Shown here: positions 26,181 through 34,926 of the stretch, piece by piece
Layout: each line of letters starts with the position of its first letter
How positions within the stretch are numbered: position 1 is the first letter of the stretch
Source of the DNA: Parageobacillus sp. KH3-4
GTDB lineage: Bacteria; Bacillota; Bacilli; Bacillales; Anoxybacillaceae
Assembly (NCBI RefSeq): GCF_022846435.1
Contig: NZ_AP025627.1
Span: forward strand, 1,894,001-1,958,000
Reading direction: 5' to 3'
Length of the DNA stretch: 64,000 bases
The notes under the pieces: model-generated
What the model was told of the DNA's origin: nothing
Seen by the model: the letters and a program-made list of their open reading frames with translations, nothing else
The model's database searches: none
Made by a program: the position numbers and the translations under genes

Positions 26181-28814
26181 TTATGACCATTTTTCCCATT
26201 GCCCGTTGTCCGGGTCAATGGAAACTAAACGGAGCCATCCGTTTTGCACTTTTTGTCGGAAATGAGGATCGTCTTCGAGCAAGCGCTCGATATGTTGCCG
26301 CGGCGCTTCGATGATGACGAGCAAGCGAAGCGGCGAATGGAACATTTCATGGTCGGACGCCATTACCGATTGCCACGGAAGCCCGGCAAGCAAGTCGCTC
26401 GCGTTTCCTTGCATGACTCCGATTCCCGCAGTGACCGTTTGCGTTGTTTTGCTGCCGCTTCCGTAGTAATGCGGAGCGATAGTCGATGCGTAATATTGCA
26501 AGTTAATCCATTGCGCAACAGTCACCGGACCGGCAATAATGTTTGCCAGAGACTCCCCAGACGGATCCTCGCGCCAGTCATAGCTATGCAAAAATACTTT
26601 CCCTTCTAAATCGCAATGCTTCGTTAGCTGGCGGCGCCCGATAATAAACGCGCCATTCCCCGCAAGCCCCCATTCCGGACGGATTTCGCTCCAGTCTTCC
26701 GCACGGCGGCGCGCCTCGGCAAGCGGATCTTTCGTTTTGCGACCCAATCCCGGCAGTTTCGCCAACCGCTCGTTATTCGCGTCGCGGCTTACTTCTTCCA
26801 GCTTGCCTTGCAGTATCTCAAACGCTTTTTGCGCCGCTTCTGAAAGCGTCGGCACATAAAGCCAACGAAGTTCATCAACCGTTGTCATATGCTCGGCAGC
26901 AACAAAAACAGTGTCCTCGGGAATAACGATGCCTTTTTCTGCAAGACCTTCGCGAACTTCTTTCAAGTTGCAAAGGGCAGCGAACACCCGTGCGTTGAAC
27001 CCTCCCGCCGCTCCGCCGCACGCACCGCAATCAAGCGACGAAGCGTAAGGATTGTTCGCCGTTTCACTTTCATGGCCGCAGACAACGACAAGTGGCGCAA
27101 AGCGGCTTGTAAGCCCCATTCCTTTTAATAGGCGATAAACGTACCGTACTTTTTCCTCGGTAGAAAAGCCTACGGGAAGATCCGCTGCTTCCCAATAAGA
27201 TTCCCGATCCAGCGAAAGTTCTGTTTCCGGCTTTTTCGCCCAATTGCCTAGAAACTGGCGAAATGCGCGGCCTGCTCCGCCCGGCGCTATACTTCGAGCA
27301 AGTGTGTGCAAACCGAGCCACGGTCCGCTCATTTCTGGAAGCAACAAACTGGCAAACAAATGCTGTTTCATTTTTTTGAACATATAGCTAAGCGAAAGTA
27401 GCACGTTGCGGCGGCCGCGATATTCCTTGACAATTGCCGCTGATGCATATTCGCGAACTTCATGAAGCGGCTCTACGATGGCTGGACAAGAAGCGTGCGC
27501 ATAGTCGCTATCCAGTTCGCGCGTCTTGATGGGAAGGCCGAAGAACCCAGCGCACCCATATGTTTCAAACGGACCTGCTTGCTCCAAATGACGACGGAAA
27601 GGTTCAGAACGAACATCGATACAAAAGATAAGCTGGACGATTGCTTGTTTTTGCTCATTGTTTGGAGAATGAGACGCAATTTTCTCCTTTAGCTGCGCCT
27701 CTTGCGTATCTTCCCACGCTTCCAGCCAAAGTTTGCCGCGAACAATTTTATCAAAGCGATAAGCCAGAGATAACCGCGCTTGTTGCTCAGCCTGCGGCAA
27801 TCGCAGCCATTCTTCCGGCGTCATCCCTCCCCAGTGCATCCAAGCCGCGAGAAGCGGAAGAAGAAACGTTTCATCGTCCTCTTTTTGTCTTGCCAATGGC
27901 AAATACGGCGCGATCAACGCCCATTCCAGCGAAAGGCGAATGGCTAAATAATCAACAAGCAGCAAATGCGCTTGACCGAACTGCTGCGAACGCCATTGTA
28001 GCATTCCTGTCCATCCCGGCAAGGAAAGAAGATGCGCTTCCAAGTAGTCTTTCACCGCGTCATGCGGTATGCCGAGCATGGTTAACGCTTGCTGCAATGC
28101 ATCTTCAGCATCTTGCGGCAAATTTCTCAATCGTTCGCGTTGCTCTTTGCTCAACGATGGGTCGTTAGTCACCAGTTTCCGCCATGCGCAGTAAAACCCT
28201 TTTTCCCGATATGGCAGCGGCCATGAAGCTTGCGATTCATCTAAAAATAATTTGCACCATTTAATCATATGATGGTCAAGCATCCGCGCCCATTCCCCTT
28301 CTCCTTGTTCTTCAAGAAGAAGGCTTAGCGGCCGGATTGGCAAACGTTCGGCACCGTCGCACAAGCGCATTCCTTTCATTTTTGCTGCCAGTTTTTTTAA
28401 CTGCGGAGACGTTAACACCTTATTCGGAATTTCTTCATGCTGAAGCGCGGTTCGGCAAAAACGTTCCGCTTCCTCGCGCGGCAACGCCAGCAGCTGCTCA
28501 TCCAGCCAGCGCTGCAGCCGCATTTCCAAAAACTCCGGATCCAACTCCCCTTTCCGCTGAGCCGCTCGCAACATGGACATGCTTGGATAAATGTCAATAT
28601 CTTTCAATGACTTTAAACGGCGGGCCACTTGCTCAAACGGAAGATGTTCTAGCCCCATCCATGGATGGCGAGCGATAAACGTGGCAATCGGCCAAAGCGG
28701 AGCGATTGCTTTGCTGGCATTTTGGACAAGCTCGGCCACATTGATAGCCGCGGCATCTTCTGTCCGTTGCTTGCGCACATTCGGGCGTTCGAGCGATACG
28801 ATAGTCGTGTTCAT
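26181..28814 (-). CDS. dabA: inorganic carbon uptake subunit DabA (DUF2309/UPF0753)
   Basis: 877 residues. DabA is a zinc, beta-carbonic-anhydrase-like cytoplasmic subunit that, with the membrane subunit DabB, performs energy-coupled hydration of CO2 to bicarbonate. The zinc ligands known from the Halothiobacillus protein have clear equivalents: Cys398 and Asp400 in LIFCIDVRSEP, and His581 and Cys596 in VVVCGHESET and SSLDCGACGG, with the same spacings. The early motif ARHPWMGLEHLPF is also family-typical. The start overlaps the dabB stop (ATGA), so the pair is co-translated. Terminator follows. Confidence 0.95.
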   Translation of the reverse strand: MNTTIVSLERPNVRKQRTEDAAAINVAELVQNASKAIAPLWPIATFIARHPWMGLEHLPFEQVARRLKSLKDIDIYPSMSMLRAAQRKGELDPEFLEMRLQRWLDEQLLALPREEAERFCRTALQHEEIPNKVLTSPQLKKLAAKMKGMRLCDGAERLPIRPLSLLLEEQGEGEWARMLDHHMIKWCKLFLDESQASWPLPYREKGFYCAWRKLVTNDPSLSKEQRERLRNLPQDAEDALQQALTMLGIPHDAVKDYLEAHLLSLPGWTGMLQWRSQQFGQAHLLLVDYLAIRLSLEWALIAPYLPLARQKEDDETFLLPLLAAWMHWGGMTPEEWLRLPQAEQQARLSLAYRFDKIVRGKLWLEAWEDTQEAQLKEKIASHSPNNEQKQAIVQLIFCIDVRSEPFRRHLEQAGPFETYGCAGFFGLPIKTRELDSDYAHASCPAIVEPLHEVREYASAAIVKEYRGRRNVLLSLSYMFKKMKQHLFASLLLPEMSGPWLGLHTLARSIAPGGAGRAFRQFLGNWAKKPETELSLDRESYWEAADLPVGFSTEEKVRYVYRLLKGMGLTSRFAPLVVVCGHESETANNPYASSLDCGACGGAAGGFNARVFAALCNLKEVREGLAEKGIVIPEDTVFVAAEHMTTVDELRWLYVPTLSEAAQKAFEILQGKLEEVSRDANNERLAKLPGLGRKTKDPLAEARRRAEDWSEIRPEWGLAGNGAFIIGRRQLTKHCDLEGKVFLHSYDWREDPSGESLANIIAGPVTVAQWINLQYYASTIAPHYYGSGSKTTQTVTAGIGVMQGNASDLLAGLPWQSVMASDHEMFHSPLRLLVIIEAPRQHIERLLEDDPHFRQKVQNGWLRLVSIDPDNGQWEKWS

Positions 28815-30316
28815 CCATTAACGACCTCCTTCTGCAAATAATCGGCAAGATAACGCGGATGGCTTTCCATCGACGCTAAGCGTGGTTCGCCCATATGGAC
28901 GAGCCACATATACAATCGCGCAAACACATCTGATGAACGATGGGCGGAAAGCCATATGCTCGCCAATCCGCCGGCTGCTAGCATCAAGACGGCTATCGCC
29001 CCAGCGGCAACAGATGTACTCGAATTTAGTGGCACCGTTTTATGCAAAAGCATCGTGAGACTACTGTGCACCGTCCCAGAAATGAAAACCGCCCCTGCCA
29101 ATACGAATAAGACAATGATCCGTCCGTCCTTAAAAACGGCAAGCCGCCCCCACGCAAACGCCAGCGACCAGCCAAGAATAAGACTGCTCAACCATTTCGC
29201 ATTTTCTTCCGGCGACATAAGCAAAACAATTCCTCCTACGACAAAGCCGCCCACCGCTCCGGCAAATCGCCATGTTTGGGACAAGCTTTGCGATAGACGA
29301 AGCGTTTTATTCGGGCGCGGCACAACCGAACCGGATTGCAAAAACAACGTCGCTTTAAACAGACCGTGCAACACTAAATGAATCACTGCTGCAACATAAG
29401 CCCCTAACGCACATTGAATGAGCATCAATCCCATTTGCGCCATCGTGGAGGCAACTAATTGCCGTTTATAATCAACTTGCACGAAACTAATTCCTGTGCC
29501 GATCAGCACCGAAATCGCGGCGAGAACAATCAGCAACATTTGTGATACATCACCATTAAACAACGGAGCAAATCTCGTCAGTAAAAGACCGCCGGCATTG
29601 ACCAGTCCGGCATGCATGACCGCAGAAATCGGCGTCGGCGTCACCGCGGATTCCAACAGCCAGCGCTGAAACGGCCATTGTCCGGCCGGGATGATCGCTG
29701 CCAAAACAAGCAGAACATTCAGCCCCGTTTTTTCCCACCATTCGAGATGGCGAATGCTTTCTGGCGACAAAGCAAGCGACAGCCGCCAATGTCCCGTTGC
29801 GCTCCATAGCCCTAAACCAGCGGCAAACAAGGCAAGCCAGCTTAACGAAAACACGGCAGCCATGCGCACCGCCGTCGTTCGCGCCGGACGCCATTCTTTT
29901 TTTAACCGTGCCAGTTGTGTCAACCCCAATAACGGCAAACCCCAAAAGAGAATAAGCAAGCGAATATCGTTGCTCAGCCATGTCAGCGCCGCAGCGCTAA
30001 CGGTAAAAGTAAGCAGTGTAAAATACTTTCGATACGCGCGGTCGCCATGCAAATAACGAAGACAAAAGCGCTCAATCACCCAGCCGAGCGTCAAAATAAA
30101 CAATGCCATAAGCCAGCCGAGCATATCGGAACGCCATAATCCGGCTACAGCGTGATGATTAGCAAAAATCAGCCCCGCTAACGCCATGGCGATCGGCAAC
30201 ACCATCACACCTACGTGCACCCGCACATAGCATAGCGGCACACGCCGATCCAATAGCAATAAAGAACTGACGAGAACAATTCCAACCGTTGCAAATAACA
30301 AGATGAACCAAACCAA
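28811..30316 (-). CDS. dabB: DabB proton-conducting membrane subunit (NuoL/MrpA-like)
   Basis: About 501 residues. The TTG at 30316 has AGAGGGGGATT immediately before it; a longer in-frame ORF to 30412 has no binding site and runs through the leader terminator, so the TTG is preferred. About 14 membrane segments, with the antiporter-core motifs WPFQRWLLESAVTPTPISAVMHAGLVNAGG and the conserved histidines in LVLHGLFKATLFLQSG, as in NADH-quinone oxidoreductase subunit 5. No other complex I gene is nearby, and the partner is DabA, so proton-driven inorganic carbon uptake is the role. Confidence 0.9.
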   Translation of the reverse strand: MVWFILLFATVGIVLVSSLLLLDRRVPLCYVRVHVGVMVLPIAMALAGLIFANHHAVAGLWRSDMLGWLMALFILTLGWVIERFCLRYLHGDRAYRKYFTLLTFTVSAAALTWLSNDIRLLILFWGLPLLGLTQLARLKKEWRPARTTAVRMAAVFSLSWLALFAAGLGLWSATGHWRLSLALSPESIRHLEWWEKTGLNVLLVLAAIIPAGQWPFQRWLLESAVTPTPISAVMHAGLVNAGGLLLTRFAPLFNGDVSQMLLIVLAAISVLIGTGISFVQVDYKRQLVASTMAQMGLMLIQCALGAYVAAVIHLVLHGLFKATLFLQSGSVVPRPNKTLRLSQSLSQTWRFAGAVGGFVVGGIVLLMSPEENAKWLSSLILGWSLAFAWGRLAVFKDGRIIVLFVLAGAVFISGTVHSSLTMLLHKTVPLNSSTSVAAGAIAVLMLAAGGLASIWLSAHRSSDVFARLYMWLVHMGEPRLASMESHPRYLADYLQKEVVNG

Positions 30317-30346
30317 CGCGAATCCCCCTCTCTTTTTCGCAACAAA

Positions 30347-30432
30347 AAACCGGCTATGTCGTCCCCGTCCATCGTGTTTCCCTTTTTCATCAAAAGGGCG
30401 CACGAATGGCATCGAGTACGCATAGCCGGTTT
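30347..30432 (-). terminator. leader terminator/attenuator in front of dabB
   Basis: On the minus strand AAACCGGCTATG (30432-30421) pairs perfectly with CATAGCCGGTTT (30358-30347), followed by further T residues (TTTTTTGTT in all). The intervening 62 bases form an inner stem (TCGTG/CACGA and CCCTTTT/AAAAGGG). Its 5' arm overlaps the P1 3' strand (ACCGG, 30430-30426) of the adjacent RNA motif, so the two structures compete. It ends 30 bases before the dabB start codon. Confidence 0.7.
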
Positions 30433-30473
30433 ATCTTCAACGAGCCGATAAGGCTTTTTGAAGATCTACCAAA
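30426..30473 (-). promoter_or_regulatory. leader RNA motif, copy B
   Basis: P1 TTTGGT/ACCGG, joining AGA, P2 TCTTCAA/TTGAAGA, inner hairpin AGCC-TTATC-GGCT, joining TAA. The same architecture as copy A, with compensatory changes in the first two base pairs of P2. Overlaps the terminator's 5' arm. Confidence 0.6.
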
Positions 30474-30491
30474 TTGTACGTATTTCCGCTC

Positions 30492-30546
30492 TTCGGTTTA
30501 CTTTCAACCACTCCGCCGCAAACGGACTGTTTGAAAGTCTACCGAA
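30492..30546 (-). promoter_or_regulatory. leader RNA motif, copy A
   Basis: P1 TTCGGT/ACCGAA, joining AGA, P2 CTTTCAA/TTGAAAG, inner stem TCCG/CGGA, joining TAA before P1'. Joining bases (GGTAGA on the 5' side, TAAACCG on the 3' side) are identical to copy B, 18 bases downstream. Begins about 30 bases after the predicted transcription start. Confidence 0.6.
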
Positions 30547-30582
30547 TTACGAAAAATTCAAATTTTATTCGTATGCTATTTA

Positions 30583-30611
30583 ATTTAATATGGAAACGCA
30601 TGGTTTGTCAA
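30583..30611 (-). promoter_or_regulatory. sigma-A promoter of dabBA
   Basis: Minus strand TTGACA (30611-30606), 17-base spacer, TTAAAT (30588-30583). Consensus -35 and a 4/6 -10. The predicted start lies about 30 bases before leader motif A. Confidence 0.6.
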
Positions 30612-30804
30612 TCCCTTTTTACCATTTCTCCTATGCCTCCAAAGCAAAGACGGATGAACGCCAGCGCTGATTCATACCATCTGCCGCATAGCAGACGAAA
30701 AAAGTGGAATAGTATCATTGACATCAGCGGCGATTATCCATTTATCACCGCTGTTTCAATCGCCAGTGTGGCAAGCGTGGGAGCATTGCCATACGATACA
30801 AATT

Positions 30805-31232
30805 TTACTGGTGATGTGCGTAATTAAATAACACATACGCCGCAACGAGCGCTCGTTCCCATTCTTCGTAGCCTTTGTTCACGTGAAACGTGTAACTCCA
30901 GCGCAGCCGCCGCGAACGTTTTCCCTCCGCAATCACTTTTCCATCTAACCATACTTCTGTGCGAGAAACCATTTCCGGTGACTGAAAAAACAGCGTTTTT
31001 CCCTGTATCTCTACAATCATCCGCTCGCGCAGCTTCAGCTTGTTTTTCCATGAATAATCCGTACGCGCCACCGCAGCAACCATACCGTTTTGCACAATAT
31101 GCCATACATCGTTCACACAAAACAGCTTTTTTCGCTGTTCTATGATTTGTACCGAAGTTCCATCGGCAAATGCAAAAATGCCATTAGCGATACGTTGCCA
31201 TGGAAATGGAAAGAAACGCCAAAACTCCCCAT
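30805..31232 (-). pseudogene. tubby C-terminal-like protein, broken by a one-base shift
   Basis: The ATG at 31232 has AAGGGAGG upstream, but its frame stops after about 30 codons. Adding one G to the GGGG run at 31227-31230 restores a continuous protein: MGEFWRFFPFPWQRI, FAFADGTSVQIIEQRKK, VWHIVQNGMVAAVAR, then to FNYAHHQ at 30805, about 142 residues. Alternating beta strands fit the tubby C-terminal/LURP-one-like fold of Bacillus YxjI type, a tentative call. Homopolymer loss, either a true frameshift or a read error. Confidence 0.55.
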
Positions 31233-31245
31233 CTTTTTGCCTCCC

Positions 31246-31494
31246 TTAAACAAACGCTTTTTTTCCCGTCCAAAATCGTTCCGCCATATGCGTATGCCAA
31301 ACATCTTCGTCCCCCGCTTCTTCGTACCGGGCATCAAGCCAAGCCAGCCATCGTTCGATTCCCCAAATCAACAGGGCGCCGGCGAAAAAACAAGAGGCAA
31401 AGAGCAGCTGCTTCCACTCCAATTCTCCTAAAACGAAAAAACGCAAAGCAATCCCAATCGATGCGACGGCGAAAAACAACAACAATCGTTCCAA
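31246..31494 (-). CDS. small two-helix membrane protein
   Basis: 82 residues from a TTG at 31494 with GGAGGAGAG upstream. Two hydrophobic helices (LLLFFAVASIGIALRFFVLG and LLFASCFFAGALLIWGIE) and an acidic cytoplasmic tail (DARYEEAGDEDVWHTH). Its stop is 14 bases before the tubby-like start, so they form one unit. No family recognised. Confidence 0.6.
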   Translation of the reverse strand: MERLLLFFAVASIGIALRFFVLGELEWKQLLFASCFFAGALLIWGIERWLAWLDARYEEAGDEDVWHTHMAERFWTGKKAFV

Positions 31495-31604
31495 AATATT
31501 CTCTCCTCCAGAAATGTTGGCAGATGAAAGGCAAATAATTTTACAATTTATTTATTTTATTATTTAATAATTAATACAAAAAATGTTGTTAAAGGAGTGA
31601 GTTT

Positions 31605-32156
31605 ATGTCCATCTACAATTATGAAGTGAAAAAACCAAATGGAGAAACGGTTTCTTTATCTGATTACAAAGGAAAAGTGCTGCTCATTGTTAATACAGCA
31701 AGCCGCTGCGGATTTACACCACAATTTCAAGATTTGCAAAAATTATATGAGAAATATCACAAATATGGATTTGAAATTCTTGGCTTTCCATGCAATCAGT
31801 TTGGCGGGCAAGAACCGGGAAGCAGCCAAGATGCCGTTGCTTTCTGCCAACGAAATTACGGGGTAACCTTTCCAATTTTCGCTAAAATTGAAGTAAACGG
31901 CGATAACGCTCACCCATTATTTCAATATTTGAAAAAAGAAGCCCCATTCAAAGGGTTTGACGAAACAAGCGCAAACGGAAAAATCCTGAAATTGATGATT
32001 ATGGAAAAAAACCCGGAATGGCTGGTTGGGGACGAAATCAAATGGAACTTCACCAAATTTCTCATTAACCGTGAAGGCAAAGTGGTTCGCCGATACGAAC
32101 CAATTGAAGAGCCGATCGACTTTGAACAAGACGTCGCAACGCTTGTCAATGCATAA
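31605..32156 (+). CDS. bsaA: glutathione peroxidase family thiol peroxidase
   Basis: 183 residues, RBS AAAGGAGTG. The peroxidatic cysteine lies in NTASRCGFTPQF (cysteine, not selenocysteine). The resolving region GFPCNQFGGQEPGS carries the second cysteine and the catalytic glutamine, and KWNFTKFLINREG supplies the tryptophan-asparagine pair of the Gpx tetrad. Slightly longer than the 160-residue norm. In bacilli, which use bacillithiol, these enzymes probably take electrons from thioredoxin and remove organic peroxides. Confidence 0.93.
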   Translation: MSIYNYEVKKPNGETVSLSDYKGKVLLIVNTASRCGFTPQFQDLQKLYEKYHKYGFEILGFPCNQFGGQEPGSSQDAVAFCQRNYGVTFPIFAKIEVNGDNAHPLFQYLKKEAPFKGFDETSANGKILKLMIMEKNPEWLVGDEIKWNFTKFLINREGKVVRRYEPIEEPIDFEQDVATLVNA

Positions 32157-32496
32157 AAAAGTGCGGGCGCTTCCATCCGCCGAAAATAGCCCACTTTTAT
32201 GGGCGCAAACGGCGAATATCGCTGTGTCGGCGTGTTGACATACGTTCCTCCCGCCACGCCGACGACTATGGTGCAAAATTCCTGTTCCATCCAATGAACT
32301 TGGGATCAATGGAAAACAAAATCGTTGTTTGACGTTTTCCTTTTACACCATTCCGGGACTTCATCGTCCCAATCAGCGAGGCAAGACTTTTTATCCGCAA
32401 GAGACTTCTGGGTGTGTTTCGACAAAAAAGTCCGGCTCCCGTATTCACCGCATGTGTAGCGGCTGCTTGGTAACTTGCTACCAAAGATTTAGGACA
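32157..32496. other. intergenic stretch, possible mobile-element end
   Basis: No supported gene. It carries a small hairpin TTGGTAACTTGCTACCAA at about 32468-32485. Several frames are open on both strands by chance of composition. It could be the non-coding right end of an IS200/IS605-type element, but no tnpA or tnpB is present, and I cannot confirm it. Confidence 0.3.
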
Positions 32497-34173
32497 CTAA
32501 AATCTCCCCGACTTAAAAATCGAATACAGCAGCCATACAAACATCAGTGTCGCTACGCCAAAACCAATCTCGATCGCCGGGATTTTCCACAACAATGTTG
32601 ATTGCCTGCCCATGGAAGATCCGATAATAATCCCCACCATAATAATGCTGAAGGACAATAAAACGATGCTAAACGATAATCGATTGCTGATTTGATCTAA
32701 TTTTTTTAAAAAATGGTCCAGCTTAGGGACATCGATCTCAAGATGAAGCTTTCCTTGTTTGATTAAAGAAGTCAATTCTTTCATGTTCTTTGGAAAGTCA
32801 ATCAACATTTCTCCATAATCGGAAACGCGCTTCCATACCACTTCCGCTACGTTTTTAGGCTGCCATCGTTCCTTTAATAGCTGCCGCCCGAACGGTTCGG
32901 CAATATCGAGGATACGGAAACCAGGATCTAGTTTTTCCACCATCCCTTCCACCGTCAGCAACGTTTTTCCTAACAACGTTAAATCTCTAGGGAGGCGGAT
33001 GGAGTGGCGAAACGCTACGCGGAACAGGTCATTGACAGCCTCGCCAAGACTGATTTTGCTTAACGAGACATGGTAATATTTTTCTCTCAACTGTTCCACA
33101 TCATCACGCAACTGCATTAAATTCACATCATCCGGCACCAATCCCATTTGGCAGATCGACTTAATGACCCCATCTGTACTTTGGCGCATTAAAGCAATAA
33201 CCAATGAAGAAAAATGATATTTCATCTCAGGATTCAGCCGCCCTACCATTCCGAAATCGATAAACGCGATCGCCTCTCCAGGCAGCACCAACACATTCCC
33301 GGGATGGGGATCTCCATGGAAAAAACCTTCGATAAAAATTTGCCGGAAAATCGCCTTCGTTAAGCGATCCGCCAGATTTTTCAGATTATAACCGTTTTGC
33401 TTTAGCCGCTCTAATTCATTGAATTTGACGCCTTCCACGTATTCCATCGTTAATACCTTTTTGGTGGAATACTCCCAAAACACTTTAGGAATATAGATGT
33501 TCGGGTCATTTTTGAACTGATTGGAGATTTTCTCGGCGTTGCGCGCTTCAATCGTATAATCAAGTTCTGCTCGCAAGGAACGAGAAAATTCATCAACCAT
33601 ATCGCGAATTTGATACCGTGCGGCCCATTCAAGCCGGCGTTCAGCAAGAATAGCCAAATCCTGAAGAATTTCCAAATCTGTCTCAATGACGTTGGCGATG
33701 TTCGGACGTTGAACTTTGACAGCCACTTTTTCACCTGAATGCAAGATTGCCTGATGAACTTGCCCGATCGAAGCGGCGGCAAGTGGAACATCCGCAAACT
33801 GGCGAAAAATTTGATTTAAGTCAGCCCCTAATTCCTTTTGAACAATGTTGCGCACTTCTTCAAACGAAAAAGGCGAAACTTGATCTTGTAATTTTTCCAA
33901 TTCGCGGATAATCTCTTCCGGAAGCAAATCGGGGCGCGTACTTGCAATTTGCCCCAATTTCACGAAGGTTGGACCTAATTCCTGCAGAACAAGCCTAATT
34001 CGTTCACCAGTGGTTTTTCCATCCTTTTCTTTCGCGTCAAAAAACATCTTGTGCGGGAGGGAGAGGAACTGAGCAAATCCAATTTCTTCGACCACGATTC
34101 CAAATCCATGACGAATCAACGCGATGGCAATATCACGGTAACGGCTCATATGGCGTATCCTTTTCCCAACCAT
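32497..34173 (-). CDS. ABC1/UbiB-family atypical kinase
   Basis: 558 residues from the ATG at 34173 (RBS GGAGGGTGG). N-terminal motif LGPTFVKLGQIASTRPDLLP is the KxGQ signature of the ABC1 family; the A-rich nucleotide loop is AAASIGQVHQAIL in place of a P-loop. The metal/ATP residues are in FIEGFFHGDPHPGNVLV and AFIDFGMVGRL. Two membrane helices close the C-terminus (about 495-550). UbiB-type proteins support quinone biosynthesis or lipid handling through ATPase activity; in menaquinone-using bacilli the target is unclear. Confidence 0.92.
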   Translation of the reverse strand: MVGKRIRHMSRYRDIAIALIRHGFGIVVEEIGFAQFLSLPHKMFFDAKEKDGKTTGERIRLVLQELGPTFVKLGQIASTRPDLLPEEIIRELEKLQDQVSPFSFEEVRNIVQKELGADLNQIFRQFADVPLAAASIGQVHQAILHSGEKVAVKVQRPNIANVIETDLEILQDLAILAERRLEWAARYQIRDMVDEFSRSLRAELDYTIEARNAEKISNQFKNDPNIYIPKVFWEYSTKKVLTMEYVEGVKFNELERLKQNGYNLKNLADRLTKAIFRQIFIEGFFHGDPHPGNVLVLPGEAIAFIDFGMVGRLNPEMKYHFSSLVIALMRQSTDGVIKSICQMGLVPDDVNLMQLRDDVEQLREKYYHVSLSKISLGEAVNDLFRVAFRHSIRLPRDLTLLGKTLLTVEGMVEKLDPGFRILDIAEPFGRQLLKERWQPKNVAEVVWKRVSDYGEMLIDFPKNMKELTSLIKQGKLHLEIDVPKLDHFLKKLDQISNRLSFSIVLLSFSIIMVGIIIGSSMGRQSTLLWKIPAIEIGFGVATLMFVWLLYSIFKSGRF

Positions 34174-34223
34174 CCATCCACCCTCCTTTTGAGCAGCAAG
34201 AACTTTTGTTAGGCTTCCTTCAT

Positions 34224-34517
34224 TTATTCGCCGTCGCTTTTTTCCAAATTCTCCACTCGTTCTTCCAATTTTCGAATATCCTCTTTTGTTGCCAAATCCA
34301 ATTTATCCATCATTTGCTTAAGCTGTTCGCGCACAATGCGCTGCAACTCCGCTTTTCTTTCTTCCTTTTGCTGAATCCACTGATCCATAATATCCTTCGC
34401 CTCTTCCAAAGATAATTCTCCTTTTTTCACCAGCTCATCGACAAATTTTTCTACTTGTTCCTTGCCTGTTACAGCCAAGCCGAGACCAAACATCAACCAT
34501 TTTTTCATAAAAGCCAT
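34224..34517 (-). CDS. phasin-like coiled-coil protein
   Basis: 97 residues, RBS GAGGAGGAT. A short hydrophobic N-terminus (MKKWLMFGLGLAVTG) is followed by long amphipathic helices (VEKFVDELVKKGELSLEEAKDIMDQW, then a heptad-rich tail EERVENLEK). Similar small proteins annotated as phasin-family or PHA-granule-associated are common beside ubiB genes in Bacillaceae. It precedes ubiB by 50 bases and is probably cotranscribed. Confidence 0.7.
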   Translation of the reverse strand: MAFMKKWLMFGLGLAVTGKEQVEKFVDELVKKGELSLEEAKDIMDQWIQQKEERKAELQRIVREQLKQMMDKLDLATKEDIRKLEERVENLEKSDGE

Positions 34518-34926
34518 TTTTTCGATATCCTCCTCATATTATTTTATTTAAAGTTAATCCTATCATCTCATAAATCTGGCGCTTCTTGCAACAAACTGAA
34601 TGGCATTCATTTTTCAAGCGCTAATATAGACTAAGCGGCGTACGGGAACATTTCTGGCAATTTTGCTATTTACGCCATGCTGAATATAGCAGGATGGTTC
34701 CAGCAAACACGGTCATTCGCGCATCATTGGTTTGGGAACTTTGAATAAGGCTTTTATTCTCCTCACAATTTGCAAAAATAAACAATATGTACGCACAAAA
34801 AGCACTCGAACCTATACTTTCGGAATCTCATTGCTGAGACTGCTGTTGAAAAACTCGAGTACTTTTGCTTTTTACATTCTGCAACTGACATCACGGTGTT
34901 TAGAAGAACTTAAAGGATTTATTTGT
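34518..34926. other. intergenic between the ubiB unit and the hydrogenase locus
   Basis: No gene or clear terminator for hypF seen. It should hold the promoter of the phasin-ubiB unit. Confidence 0.4.

Noticed and set aside
28811-30316. NuoL/NDH subunit 5 of complex I or MrpA antiporter
   Set aside because: No other nuo or mrp genes beside it, and it overlaps dabA, so DabB is the better call.
32266-32601. Short ORFs overlapping the ubiB 3' end
   Set aside because: Overlap a solid gene or lack a binding site; composition looks like frame shadow or an element end.
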